Origin: Candidatus Limnocylindrales bacterium
Lineage (GTDB): Bacteria > Desulfobacterota > Binatia > UBA1149 > CAITLU01
Length of the DNA: 64,000 nucleotides
Assembly (NCBI GenBank): GCA_035571835.1
Contig: DATNBU010000029.1
Span: forward strand, 62,001 to 126,000
Direction: 5' to 3'
The translations under genes were made by a program, and so were the position numbers. This document shows, in pieces, positions 9,143 to 17,500 of this stretch. Numbering within the stretch: position 1 is the stretch's first letter; each line of letters opens with the position of its first letter. The notes beneath the pieces were generated by a model. That model was not told the DNA's origin. It ran no database searches and worked only from the letters and a program-made list of their open reading frames with translations.

Positions 9143-9745
9143 CTATCGCAGCCCGAACTGCGCCTTGTTAGCTAGTCGGCCGTTCTGAAACATCGCGTTC
9201 ATGTTTGAGCCGTTGGAGTTGCTCCATGAGTACATCACGGTCGAGTAGCCGGCGATGTCCGAGCGACTGAGTTCCTGGCCGCTCGCGCCAATGATCCCGA
9301 CTGCATCGGAATAGGTCATCCCGTCTCGAAGCCGGTCGTACTCTGCTAGGGAAACTATCGGCGGGTCACTCGCCACAAGCGGATTCGGGGCGAACGGATC
9401 TTTCATGATCTGGCCAATCTGGTTGGAAACATACGCGACGCCAATCAGCCCCAATCCTGAAAGCACCATTCCGGCCGTACCGAGCCTCCTGCTTCCCCGA
9501 TAGAAAGCCAGCAGCGCGAATACGAATGCTACTGGAACGAGAAAGACCGCCGCAAAGTACGGCATCACGATTGAACCGAGCCCGAGTCCGATACCCGCCA
9601 GGCCGAAGGCGTCGTAGGAGTCCGACGTCGTAGCGGCCGGTTCGGTCGTCGCAGTTGGCGATGTGGTAGTCGTCACGGCGGCGCCGCAAGCCCGGCAGAA
9701 CCGGTCGTCGCCTTCGAGCCTTGTGCCGCACTCACCGCAGTACAT
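9143..9745 (-). CDS. zinc-ribbon membrane protein with BamE/SmpA-like C-terminal domain
   Basis: 200 residues. It opens with a zinc ribbon (MYCGECGTRLEGDDRFC, then RACG: two CxxC pairs). A Thr-rich linker follows (VTTTTSPTATTEPAATT), then two or three membrane segments between about residues 50 and 110, and a final domain with EYDRLRDGMTYSDAVGIIG and AMFQNGRLANKAQFGL. That last pattern is typical of the BamE/SmpA-like fold (compare DUF3862). The ATG at 9745 is chosen because the zinc ribbon begins there; the open frame continues upstream into the neighbouring gene. The Thr-rich linker is the same style as the lipoprotein at 1953-2966. Function unknown. Confidence 0.7.
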   Translation of the reverse strand: MYCGECGTRLEGDDRFCRACGAAVTTTTSPTATTEPAATTSDSYDAFGLAGIGLGLGSIVMPYFAAVFLVPVAFVFALLAFYRGSRRLGTAGMVLSGLGLIGVAYVSNQIGQIMKDPFAPNPLVASDPPIVSLAEYDRLRDGMTYSDAVGIIGASGQELSRSDIAGYSTVMYSWSNSNGSNMNAMFQNGRLANKAQFGLR

Positions 9746-9789
9746 TTCTCGGTTCCTAACGGCTCTGACGAGCCAAGAAAAGCCATCCG

Positions 9790-11199
9790 CTAGGACGGTG
9801 CCGACGCCTCGGCCTCGCGGATTGTTGCTGCCAAACGGAGTAAATCGGGCGAGTTGCCGAGAGCCTGACCGATGGATAGCAACTCGAAGTGCAAGCCGTC
9901 CATCGTGATCCGAGGCGACGTCATGAAACAATTGCCTTCCAGCTCGGCGATCAGCTCGTTTCGTTCCTTCGCGTCTTCGCGCCCGCCCTTGCTAACACGG
10001 CCTAGGTGCACGCCGCCGGCGAAGTTGGCGAAATACTGAACCACCTCGCCACGTGATGCGGTCTTGCCTCGACGCACGACCGAAACGGACCGTAGATACT
10101 CATTCAGCTTCCACGTTCGACGGACGAACTGGTGGAGCGGTCCGATCTCGTACTCGCCGCGAGCGTCGCGCACGGTATACGTCGTCATCACCGCGAAGCC
10201 CGACTCTGCGTCGGGTCCCTGACCGGTCTTTGGATTGTAGGTCGCAACCATACCCAACATCGCTGTTTCGATACCATCGACGCAGCCTCCGCCTGCGACC
10301 AATGCTGCCGCATGGCGAAGCTCGAAGCCCTGTTCCTTGGCGAGCGCCTCGACGTCCGGAGCAAAGACTTCGGGCTGCCGGCTGTTGAGTCCATGGTGGC
10401 GCCAGGCCTTTTGAATACCGTTGTCGGTCAGTAGTAGTCGCAAAGCCGCGCTACCGCGCCGCAATGCAGCATCGGACGGTGGAGCGAACGTCACGCACCA
10501 CTCATCGTGAAGCCATTCGATTTCGTCAGCGACTGTCGAGTACAGGTCACGTTGTCGCCGTCCATCCTCGCGCTCGGGCTTGCGGACTCGTCTCGAACGA
10601 AGCTCTTCGAGCATCTTCCGGTCGAGGAGAAACGCGAACTGCGCCCCACCGGTCAGCCGAACCGACAGCAACGGTCGCTTCCCGCCGACCTCCTCGGCAA
10701 CCTGGATCTGCTCTACTTCGAGAACGGCAGAGTATTCGCGGGGTGTGCCGGGGATGTCTGGGTTGTGGTCGTCGTGCCACTTGGCAGCGGCGCTGACCGC
10801 GCGATTGACGACTTCCAGCAGCGTGCCGCTTTGCGGATACGGCACTTCCAGTCGGAGCTCCGCACCGGAGACGGTATTGAGCGCCAAGCTAAGGTTGCCG
10901 TTCTCAGAATTGATGCCGCCATTCGACGGGCTGCGCACCACCACGGGCCGAACAACGGCGTCGGCGCCCAACCGCCGCGCGTCGTCCAGTGCGCGGGTCA
11001 AATTGTCGATTAGCCGCGGAACGTCGAGGCGTTCCGTTCTCAGCCACACAGCGGCTCGTAGGTCGCCCTGTCCCGCTACTCTACCTCGGATCGCTACACG
11101 AAACGGCGCCGCTTTCTCGGTCAGCACCTCAATCGGTGCGGTTGCGTCGATCCAGATTTCGCCTTCGGTATCCACGTCAAGAAGCACAGCCTTGGACAT
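9790..11199 (-). CDS. hypothetical protein in the HNH-associated operon
   Basis: 469 residues, not recognised. There is no signal peptide or membrane segment. The N-terminal 150 residues look beta-rich (VLLDVDTEGEIWIDATAPI, FRVAIRGRVAG). The middle holds a basic helical stretch around residues 205-225 (EELRSRRVRKPEREDGRR), and the C-terminal third has GGGCVDGIETAMLGMVATYN and LNEYLRSVSVVRRGK. The gene starts 22 bases after the HNH nuclease gene ends and ends 44 bases before the zinc-ribbon gene, so the three probably form an operon. A defence or mobility role is conceivable from context only. Confidence 0.6.
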   Translation of the reverse strand: MSKAVLLDVDTEGEIWIDATAPIEVLTEKAAPFRVAIRGRVAGQGDLRAAVWLRTERLDVPRLIDNLTRALDDARRLGADAVVRPVVVRSPSNGGINSENGNLSLALNTVSGAELRLEVPYPQSGTLLEVVNRAVSAAAKWHDDHNPDIPGTPREYSAVLEVEQIQVAEEVGGKRPLLSVRLTGGAQFAFLLDRKMLEELRSRRVRKPEREDGRRQRDLYSTVADEIEWLHDEWCVTFAPPSDAALRRGSAALRLLLTDNGIQKAWRHHGLNSRQPEVFAPDVEALAKEQGFELRHAAALVAGGGCVDGIETAMLGMVATYNPKTGQGPDAESGFAVMTTYTVRDARGEYEIGPLHQFVRRTWKLNEYLRSVSVVRRGKTASRGEVVQYFANFAGGVHLGRVSKGGREDAKERNELIAELEGNCFMTSPRITMDGLHFELLSIGQALGNSPDLLRLAATIREAEASAPS

Positions 11200-11221
11200 T
11201 GAGACCCCTCATTGGACGTCG

Positions 11222-11710
11222 CTACCGATCTCGCTTCCGGCTGTTGTGCGTTCGACAAAGGAACCGGAGATTTGAGAGGTCGTCAGTTCCACCCCGTGAC
11301 AGCGCCACTACGTGATCGACGGTCAGCGTTTCCATGGCGCCGCAGCCCGGCTCGGCGCAGACGTGCGGGATTCCCGCCTCGATGAGCGCAAGCACCAGGC
11401 GAGAGCGGCGACCGTCGTATTCTGCGCGGCGTCGCTTCGTGTGGACGCGCTTCGCGCATCGCCCTGCCTCGTCGATACGGATTCGATCGAGCAGGCCGAG
11501 GTACTGCTCGTACGTGACTATACCTACATCGCGAAGCGGCCCGGAAGCACCGCAGCAGGCGTCCTGTAGGGGCTTGTCGTCGATATGCGCGTACGCGGTC
11601 CGGATCGCTGCGAGCACCTCCTGGCCCGAGACTTCGAGCGCCGCTCGGTGTACCTGAACCCCGATATTCGGAGCGAACGAAACGATGTCCCCGATCCGTA
11701 CCAGAACCAC
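11222..11710 (-). CDS. HNH endonuclease
   Basis: About 162 residues from a GTG start preceded by GGAGGT with six bases of spacing. The C-terminus is a complete HNH nuclease core: the zinc-binding pair in CAEPGCGAMETL, then VDHVVALSRGGTDDLSNLRF with the catalytic DH, the Asn in NLRFLC, and RTHNSRKRDR with the last His and Asn. The second zinc pair is CRTH-type. The N-terminal 90 residues are unassigned (VLVRIGDIVSFAPN). HNH proteins nick or cut DNA in restriction, phage packaging, intron homing or Mrr-like roles; which applies here cannot be told. The frame can be extended to 11887 without a better start. It heads the operon with the 469-residue protein. Confidence 0.8.
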   Translation of the reverse strand: MVLVRIGDIVSFAPNIGVQVHRAALEVSGQEVLAAIRTAYAHIDDKPLQDACCGASGPLRDVGIVTYEQYLGLLDRIRIDEAGRCAKRVHTKRRRAEYDGRRSRLVLALIEAGIPHVCAEPGCGAMETLTVDHVVALSRGGTDDLSNLRFLCRTHNSRKRDR

Positions 11711-11904
11711 TTTGACACCTCCGGCGACGCGCTGAGTAACGTGCCTCGGGCGGCCCGTTGCGAAAGGCCGACTCCGGCCGGCCATGCTTGTTGCCGGAGG
11801 GGTAGCAAGCAACTGGCTCTGTGCCCGACGCCCTAACGCCGCGGGTGTCACGCGGGCGACCGGCCACCGCGTCCAGCAATGCGGCAATGAGTGTCGGGAG
11901 ACGG

Positions 11905-11981
11905 GACCGGAATAAACCCGGCGTTAGTGGTGGCGGTGCCACCGGGAAACGTCGCCAAATACCCGTAGTCTCAACGAACGC
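11905..11981. repeat. tRNA-3'-end-associated repeat, copy 2 (att-like)
   Basis: A 77-base diverged copy of 7413-7493, with one short gap of three bases inside the tRNA-matching half. GGTGGC and GCCACC flank GGT, giving a perfect hairpin. The end of the sialidase-like pseudogene frame (stop at 11971-11973) runs into it, so the repeat coincides with a truncation point. Confidence 0.7.
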
Positions 11982-12528
11982 GGGCGCGACACAATGAAGC
12001 GTGCCCCCGCATCAGCCCGGTGAAAATCCAGTTACCTGCGCCGTCGCCGGCGAGGTCCGAAGCAATGCAGTAGCCTTCGGTGAGCGGGACCGATGGCGAC
12101 CAGTTGGCACCCGCATCTGTCGAGCGCGCAAGTCGGCAGTCCAGACGACTTACGATCCACGTTCCTCCGCTATATGTGATTGCAGCGGGGGGACCCTACT
12201 CGTTGGTTGCGTTCAGGTCGAGAACCGTCACGGGTGACCAAGTTTTTCCGTCATTCGTTGAACGAGTGAGCACGAGGTTCTCGCCGTTCAGCGGCGTCCC
12301 GCCGAGCGCAGGATCGCTCGACGCCCAGACGGCAATCCAAGTCCCGCTTCCATCGGTCGCAATGCGGGCTTCACGATCGAGCCCAACGAACACTGCCTCA
12401 CCAACCGAATCGGTCGACGCATTACTTCCTATCGCCTTGACGTCGTCGAAACCGAGTAGAGCTGCGGCTGGCCGAACCCCGAGCGGAGAAAGAACCAGAG
12501 ACAGTCCGAGTAGCGCGCGAAGTCGCAT
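11971..12528 (-). pseudogene. sialidase-like secreted protein, truncated and with an in-frame stop
   Basis: The start at 12528 has AGGGAG eight bases upstream and a signal peptide (MRLRALLGLSLVLSPLGVRP, cleaved near AAA). The product shows sialidase/BNR-type blades: GTWIAVWASSDP and LTRSTNDGKTWSP. A TAG at 12196-12198 stops the frame after 110 residues. The same frame then reopens with GGTWIVSRLDC, LARSTDAGANWSP and DGAGNWIFTGL, which are more blades of the same kind, and ends at a TGA inside the tRNA-derived repeat. The usual proteins of this type are several hundred residues, so the gene is both interrupted and cut short. An assembly error could explain the single stop but not the truncation. 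Confidence 0.7.
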
Positions 12529-12598
12529 ATATAGCTCCCTGTCGACGATCACCCGGCCAGAGGCCCGCAGCCAAGATCCGCCCGCATCTATATCTTCA

Positions 12599-13232
12599 CT
12601 ACCGGCTCGAGGCCATGGGTCTTGTGAACTCGAAGCTTGGATCCGCCAAGCCGACGCAACTACTTCGGGAAATCAATTCTGACGGCCTGGGGGCGGGAAG
12701 AACAAACGGCAGCTGTATCTCCTCGCTTGTCCACCATTCGTCTCCGAGGTCCGCCTGCAAAACAATGTTCTCGCATCCATCGTCGTGGTTGGGCTCGAAG
12801 AAGAGCCGAGATGTAGTCATTGTCGGAGCCGCGATAGGCGCCACCAGCTCATAGTAGTGATCGGCCCTCGGCGGCGAGAGGTGTTTTTGTAGATCTAATC
12901 GTACCAGCTTCCCGATGACGGGCAGGATTACCACGTACTCATCCTCCTCCGAGCTTACCAGCGTCCCGAGTTCGGTCCCGTTGGCTTCCGCACTACTGGA
13001 GTCCGATGCTCGACTTCGCTGAGTCGTGGTTCCAGGGCCAGGCAGTCGCCCGTAACGCATTGGAGATCTATGTCTCCGCCCACTGCCTCCGCAGCACTGC
13101 CAAGGCGTCAGAAGCGTGCACCCTATCACCCCCACCGCTTATATCGCCGCATTCCAATGCGAGATCAGATGTTCCAGTGAGAAGGACGACAATTGTAGCG
13201 AGCGCCGCGCCGCCGAGTTGGAATTCTCGCAT
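12599..13232 (-). pseudogene. secreted dockerin-like-module protein, frameshifted
   Basis: The start at 13232 is preceded by AAGGAG at good spacing. The first 40 residues are a signal peptide, then ECGDISGGGDRVHASDALAVL, the module shared with four intact proteins in this window. That frame stops at ACA-TAG near 13068. The next frame gives AVGGDIDLQCVTGDCLALEP, exactly what should follow the module, so a one-base shift lies near 13095. A third frame then carries the remaining coding-like sequence (EDEYVVILPVIGKLVRLDL, FFEPNHDDGCENIVLQADL) to the stop at 12599. At least one and probably two frameshifts are needed. Either a decaying gene or sequencing error. Confidence 0.65.
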
Positions 13233-13421
13233 TTCATTTCTCCTTGCCGGACACAGCCGTCCGTAGGCGAACCGCAACGTGCGGAGTGGTCCGGTCCAAA
13301 GCTAGGCCTCGGCTACGCCCGAAGGGTTGAGAGTGCGCGATTCGCGAAGGGTCCTCGATCGAACGGTCGTTCTCAGCCCAACCGCTGCGCCGAATAGCAA
13401 CGTATGAAATGACACCTATGT

Positions 13422-13460
13422 GACCGGAATAGACCCGGCGTTAGTTGGTGGCGTTGGGTG
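13422..13460. repeat. tRNA-3'-end-associated repeat, copy 3 (overlaps the tRNA)
   Basis: Contains the 3' acceptor end of the tRNA plus 24 downstream bases. It matches the left halves of the copies at 7413 and 11905. This is the copy expected to be the original site if the others arose by site-specific integration. Confidence 0.75.
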
Positions 13461-13522
13461 GACTCGAACCACCGACCTAGGGATTATGAGGCCCTCGCTC
13501 TAACCACCTGAGCTACAACGCC
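13446..13522 (-). tRNA. tRNA with CAT anticodon (Ile2 or elongator Met)
   Basis: A full cloverleaf is readable on the minus strand: acceptor GGCGTTG/CAACGCC pairs perfectly, the D-arm holds GCTC/GAGC, the anticodon loop is CTCATAA, and the T-arm is GGTGG-TTCGAGT-CCACC. Discriminator A is followed by an encoded CCA. The anticodon CAT fits elongator Met or the lysidine-modified Ile2 type. The sequence AGGTCGGTGG before the T-loop leans towards Ile2 but cannot decide. There is a C-T mismatch at the bottom of the anticodon stem. Its 3' end is duplicated at 7413 and 11905. Confidence 0.9.
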
Positions 13523-13590
13523 ATTTCTAACAAGGAAGGACCGCGTTTTTCACTGCCCCTGACGGGGATGTCAAATGCGCGGGAACCGGC

Positions 13591-14589
13591 TCAGTCGCCG
13601 CCTTTCGCCGAGAGGATCTCGAGCAGTCGATTGCGATCTCCGAGGATCTCGAGCGCAGCGTTGTACGGATCTTCGCTTCCGTTGGAGACGCGCTCGAGAA
13701 TCGAATTCTTGGAGGACGATGCGACCAGGCGCCGCATCACCTCTTCCTCGCAGATCTCCATCACTTCGGCGCGAAGGCGCCTGGCGTTGCGGTCTTTCTG
13801 CGGATGCTCGCGGCGGAAATCGCGGTGGCGAAGCGCGGCATCGAGCACTTCTTCGATGCCCTCGCCCAGCGACGCCTTGGTCATCAACACCGGCGTCTTC
13901 CATCCGGGCGCGGAAGAATCCTCGACGGACTTGAGCGACAACATCATCTCGAGCTCGGTGCGCATGCGGATCGCGCCCTCACGATCGGCCTTGTTCACGA
14001 CGAACACGTCGGCGATCTCGAGAAGGCCTGCCTTCATCACCTGCACCGTGTCGCCGGCTTCCGGCACGAGCACGACGACCACGGTGTCGGCAACTTCCAT
14101 GATGTCGAGCTCGGTCTGACCGACGCCGACGGTCTCGATGATGATGATGTCTTTGCCGGCGGCATCCATGAGCCGCACGATGTCGCGCCCGGCACGCGTA
14201 AGGCCGCCGTGGCTGCCCCTCGTCGAAAGGCTGCGGATGAAGACGCCTTCGTCGAGGAAGTGCTTCTGCATGCGGATGCGGTCGCCGAGCACCGAGCCTC
14301 CGGAGAACGGGCTCGACGGATCGATCGCGACGATGCCGACCGTAAGCCCTCGCGCACGGCAGTGCGTGATCAGGCCGCTCGTGATCGTGGACTTGCCGGC
14401 GCCCGGCGGTCCGGTGATGCCGATCGTGAATGCGTGACCGCAGTTCTTGTACACGCGCGACATGACCGACGCGGTGTCGGCCATTCGGTTCTCGACGACG
14501 GTGATCAGGCGGGCAAGCGCCACGCGATCATCGCCGGCCAGCATGTCATCGGCTAACGCTTGAGGGTCACGACGGGTGCGCGTGGTCAT
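13591..14589 (-). CDS. meaB: methylmalonyl-CoA mutase-associated GTPase MeaB
   Basis: About 332 residues, the usual MeaB/ArgK length, when started at the ATG at 14589 (MTTRTRRDP) rather than the longer frame to 14703. It has the Walker A motif GITGPPGAGKSTITSGL, AIDPSSPFSGGSVLGDRIRM, the GVGQTE switch II region and NKAD for guanine recognition. MeaB is a G3E-type GTPase that protects and reloads the cobalamin-dependent methylmalonyl-CoA mutase. No mutase gene is in this window, so its partner lies elsewhere. lipB is upstream on the same strand, ending 37 bases before this start, so the two may be co-transcribed. Confidence 0.92.
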   Translation of the reverse strand: MTTRTRRDPQALADDMLAGDDRVALARLITVVENRMADTASVMSRVYKNCGHAFTIGITGPPGAGKSTITSGLITHCRARGLTVGIVAIDPSSPFSGGSVLGDRIRMQKHFLDEGVFIRSLSTRGSHGGLTRAGRDIVRLMDAAGKDIIIIETVGVGQTELDIMEVADTVVVVLVPEAGDTVQVMKAGLLEIADVFVVNKADREGAIRMRTELEMMLSLKSVEDSSAPGWKTPVLMTKASLGEGIEEVLDAALRHRDFRREHPQKDRNARRLRAEVMEICEEEVMRRLVASSSKNSILERVSNGSEDPYNAALEILGDRNRLLEILSAKGGD

Positions 14590-14626
14590 CGATCTTCCGG
14601 TCTCACTGTTGAAGTCAGAGTTGGCG

Positions 14627-15397
14627 TTACGTTCGGTCGGTCGCGCATGCGCCGGATCGGCGGCTGCGAGACTCCCGGATGCGGCGCTCGACATGTCCCG
14701 CAAGCCTTCGTGCGACGTCGTCGTCGTCCGGCCGCCTGCCGGTCACTTCGGCAATCGTCGTCACGCGTTCCCCGCGAACGCCGCAGGTGACGATACCGTC
14801 GAAAAACGACGCATCCAAACCGGTGTTCAGCGCAACGCCGTGGTAGCTGACGCCGCGCGCGATGCGCAGCCCGAGCGACGCGATCTTGCCCGCGGCGTCG
14901 CCCTCGCCCGTCCAGATTCCGGCTGTCGCGGCGCGCCGGTGTCCGCCAATCCCGTATTCGGCCAGCGTATCGATCAGAGCGCTTTCGAGCAGGCAAACCC
15001 AGTCTTTTACGCCGATTCCGAGCTCCTCGATCGATACGATCGGATAGAGCACGACCTGACCGGGCCCGTGATACGTGGCTCGCCCTCCCCTGTCGGTGCG
15101 TGCGATCGCGATTCCGCGGGCGGCCAGCTCGGCCTCGCCCGCCACGATGTCGCCGGCCGGCGCGTGGCGCCCGAGCGTAAACGTTGGCGGATGAAACACG
15201 ACGACGAGCGTATCGGGAACCTCGCCCGCCACGCGGCGCGCGTGAAGCTCGAGCTGACGGCGAAACGCTTCGTCATACGCAACGACGCCCCAGTGCTCGA
15301 TGCGAAGCGCTCCCGGCTCGACGGCGGCCGGCTCGTACGAAGATGCGTCGATCGCGCTCACACCGCGGACCATAGGCAGCACACCGGGGAGCGACAA
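14627..15397 (-). CDS. lipB: octanoyl-[acyl-carrier-protein]:protein octanoyltransferase LipB
   Basis: 256 residues. The hallmark RGGRATYHGPGQ is present, then KIASLGLRIARG with the catalytic Lys, SYHGVALN, and IVTCGVRG with the catalytic Cys that forms the acyl intermediate. The enzyme moves octanoate from acyl carrier protein to lipoyl domains of 2-oxoacid dehydrogenases and the glycine cleavage H protein, the first step of lipoate assembly in the cytosol. lipA is not adjacent. The start at 15397 is kept, with an ATG at 15373 as an alternative. The next minus-strand gene, meaB, follows closely. Confidence 0.92.
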   Translation of the reverse strand: MSLPGVLPMVRGVSAIDASSYEPAAVEPGALRIEHWGVVAYDEAFRRQLELHARRVAGEVPDTLVVVFHPPTFTLGRHAPAGDIVAGEAELAARGIAIARTDRGGRATYHGPGQVVLYPIVSIEELGIGVKDWVCLLESALIDTLAEYGIGGHRRAATAGIWTGEGDAAGKIASLGLRIARGVSYHGVALNTGLDASFFDGIVTCGVRGERVTTIAEVTGRRPDDDDVARRLAGHVERRIRESRSRRSGACATDRT

Positions 15398-15449
15398 CCG
15401 CGCGGTCGCCGACTGCCATTTGCCGCCTCAGGCTGCTAGACCGACGTCG

Positions 15450-15818
15450 ATGAGTCGCGGCCGCTCCACGATGCTCGTCGCCATCGGACTGGCGTTCGTT
15501 GCACTTGGCATTGCCAACGCCGCAGCCGGCTGGACCAAGATGATCGAGTGGCGCGATCGCAAGCACGAAGCGATCGCCGCCGGCGGCGAATCGGTACGCC
15601 TCCCGTTCTCCGGAACCCCGTCGATCCTCGACCCCTCCACCGACGCCCAGCTCCTCTACGAGTCGGCGACCACCAAGTACGAATACTACCGCATCGTCCG
15701 CCGCGGCGGCTTCTACTTCATCGCCATCGGCACCACCCTCCTCACCGCCGCCGCCATCCGCAACCGTCGCCGAAGAAAACGAAAGACGAATTACGAAACC
15801 CACACGCCCTTGGCGTAA
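15450..15818 (+). CDS. small membrane protein, unknown
   Basis: 122 residues with an N-terminal membrane segment (MLVAIGLAFVALGIANAA), a polar middle of about 55 residues, and a second segment (GGFYFIAIGTTLLTAAA) followed by a strongly basic tail (RNRRRRKRK). The topology suggests an inner-membrane protein with a short external loop. The start at 15450 is chosen because the membrane segment begins right after it; the open frame extends back into lipB on the other strand. No family recognised. It diverges from lipB and is followed by the palindromic repeat. Confidence 0.5.
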   Translation: MSRGRSTMLVAIGLAFVALGIANAAAGWTKMIEWRDRKHEAIAAGGESVRLPFSGTPSILDPSTDAQLLYESATTKYEYYRIVRRGGFYFIAIGTTLLTAAAIRNRRRRKRKTNYETHTPLA

Positions 15819-15860
15819 AAGACATCACGACCCGCGCCGAGAGCCAACGGCTTACGAGCC

Positions 15861-15980
15861 GGGCGTCGAGAAGGGCCCAGATGCAAGGCGGAGCCCGCGA
15901 GAGCGAGCGAGGCGTACTTCCCGTACGTTGAGCGAGCGAAGCGGCGACAACGCAGCAGATGGGCCCTTATCGACGTCCGG
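15861..15980. repeat. intergenic palindromic repeat element
   Basis: Outer inverted repeats of about 16 bases (CGTCGA, one mismatch, then AAGGGCCCA on the left; TGGGCCCTT, then CGACG on the right) bound a core GTAC-TTCCC-GTAC at 15913-15925. Two direct repeats of the type GAGCGAGCGARGC flank the core. No coding potential. It fits a dispersed, REP-like non-autonomous element. Confidence 0.65.
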
Positions 15981-16114
15981 CCCACCGCGTACGAATCTGC
16001 GCCGCGAAAGTTGACCCTCAGACGCAGGGCACTGTATTCTCGCGGGACTCACGTAGTCGGACGGATGTTGTATCCGGCCCGGACTTCGTCGTGGTGGTGG
16101 AGGTTGGGGATGTT

Positions 16115-17500
16115 GTGGATGGCCAGGGCGGAGCTCGGCGCGTCGTGAGGATATCGCAGTCCGTGCGCGGGCGTCATGCCGAATGCGCGTATCTGTTGGA
16201 CCGCGCGATCAAGAATCCTGCGTCCACCGAGGAATTTGCTCGCGCCACTCTCGACGCGATCCGCCTTGCCCTGCGGCCCGCCTACGCAGCCCTGATCTGC
16301 CGCAGTGGCCATACGATCTTTCACAGCGGCGACAACGCGTTAGCCGCCGATCTTGATGCGGCGGCCGAAGCCCTTGGCCGCGCACCGCGCTCGCTTCTGG
16401 TGCGGTCGTCGACAATCCGCCGCAGCGACGCCGCGGCGTCCGGCGTCGCGTCCCTCGAGCGTGTGATGACAGCCGCAGCGCTCGAGCTTGTGCTGCCGAT
16501 CACCGACGGCGGCGAAGTCCTCGGCGTGGTCGCGATCGGCCCTCGCCCGGATCGTTCTCCTTATACCGCCGACGACCTCGAGTTTTGCGATCGCGTCGGC
16601 GCACGCCTCGCGCTGGTCGCGGCGCGCGAAGCGCTGGCGTGCGAGGTCGCAACGCTGAGAGCGGCCGCAGCCGGCACCGAGCGCCTCGCATCCGTCGGAC
16701 GCATGGCGGCCGGTCTTGCGCACGAGATCCGCAACCCGCTGGTCTCCATCCGCACGTTCACGCAGCTCCTTCCGGAACGTCATGCAGACGAAGAATTTCG
16801 CAACGGTTTTCTCGACCTCACGCTGGCCGAGATCGACCGCATCTGCACACTCGTCGGCGAGATCCTGAGCTACGCTCGGCCGGCCGACTCTTCGAGCCAG
16901 GAATCGGACGCGTCGGCGACGGACATCGCCGAGACCGTCAATCGCACGTGCCAGCTTCTGCGCAGCCATGCGCGCAGCGCCGGCGTCGCGCTCGACTTCG
17001 CAAGCGAGGAGCTTCCGGAGCGCGCGGCGATCGACGAGGACAAGCTTCGGCAGGTGGTCATCAACCTTGTCGTCAACGGCATCCAGGCGTGCGGCGGCCG
17101 CGGACGCGTACGCGTGTCGGCGTCGAACCGGCTCGGGGCCACGTGCGCGCTCGACCGCATCGTCGTCGAAGTGCACGACGACGGCGCCGGCATGCCGGCC
17201 GAGGTCGCGTCGAAAATCTTCGAGCCTTTCTTTACGACTCGCCGCGAAGGTACCGGTCTCGGGCTCGCCCTCGTCAAGACGATTCTCGACGAAGCCGGCG
17301 CAACGATCGCGGTGGAAACGGCTCCCGCGCGCGGAACGACGTTCCGCGTGGAGCTGCTGCCGGAGCGCCTTGCAGCGCTCAACACGCGACGCCAGGTCGA
17401 GACGCAGATGCCAAGCCAGGATGTTCGCGAAGACGCGCGAGAGATCGCCCGGCTCGAGGACGAGACGCCGTACGAGGCGCGCATGGAGACGGTTGCGTAG
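16115..17500 (+). CDS. GAF-domain sensor histidine kinase
   Basis: About 461 residues from a GTG start at 16115 with GGAGG upstream; the open frame begins at 15959 but that start lies in the palindromic repeat. Residues about 30-190 resemble a GAF sensor domain. A HisKA dimerisation helix carries the phosphorylated His in LAHEIRNPLVSIRTFTQLL. The HATPase part has the N box (VINLVVNGIQAC), G1 (VHDDGAGM), F box (IFEPFFTTRREG) and G2 (GTGLGLALVK). No membrane segment is seen, so it is a cytosolic sensor. Its stop abuts the hybrid gene, whose ATG begins at 17501, and the sigma-54 activator follows that, making it the likely phosphodonor. Confidence 0.85.
   Translation: MDGQGGARRVVRISQSVRGRHAECAYLLDRAIKNPASTEEFARATLDAIRLALRPAYAALICRSGHTIFHSGDNALAADLDAAAEALGRAPRSLLVRSSTIRRSDAAASGVASLERVMTAAALELVLPITDGGEVLGVVAIGPRPDRSPYTADDLEFCDRVGARLALVAAREALACEVATLRAAAAGTERLASVGRMAAGLAHEIRNPLVSIRTFTQLLPERHADEEFRNGFLDLTLAEIDRICTLVGEILSYARPADSSSQESDASATDIAETVNRTCQLLRSHARSAGVALDFASEELPERAAIDEDKLRQVVINLVVNGIQACGGRGRVRVSASNRLGATCALDRIVVEVHDDGAGMPAEVASKIFEPFFTTRREGTGLGLALVKTILDEAGATIAVETAPARGTTFRVELLPERLAALNTRRQVETQMPSQDVREDAREIARLEDETPYEARMETVA

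Noticed and set aside
11850-11940. Integron attC-like site: CTAACGCCGCGGGT upstream and ACCCGGCGTTAG downstream, about 80 bases apart, around repeat copy 2.
   Set aside because: Only this copy has the left partner; copies at 7413 and 13422 do not, and the core boxes do not fit the strict attC consensus. No integron integrase is present.
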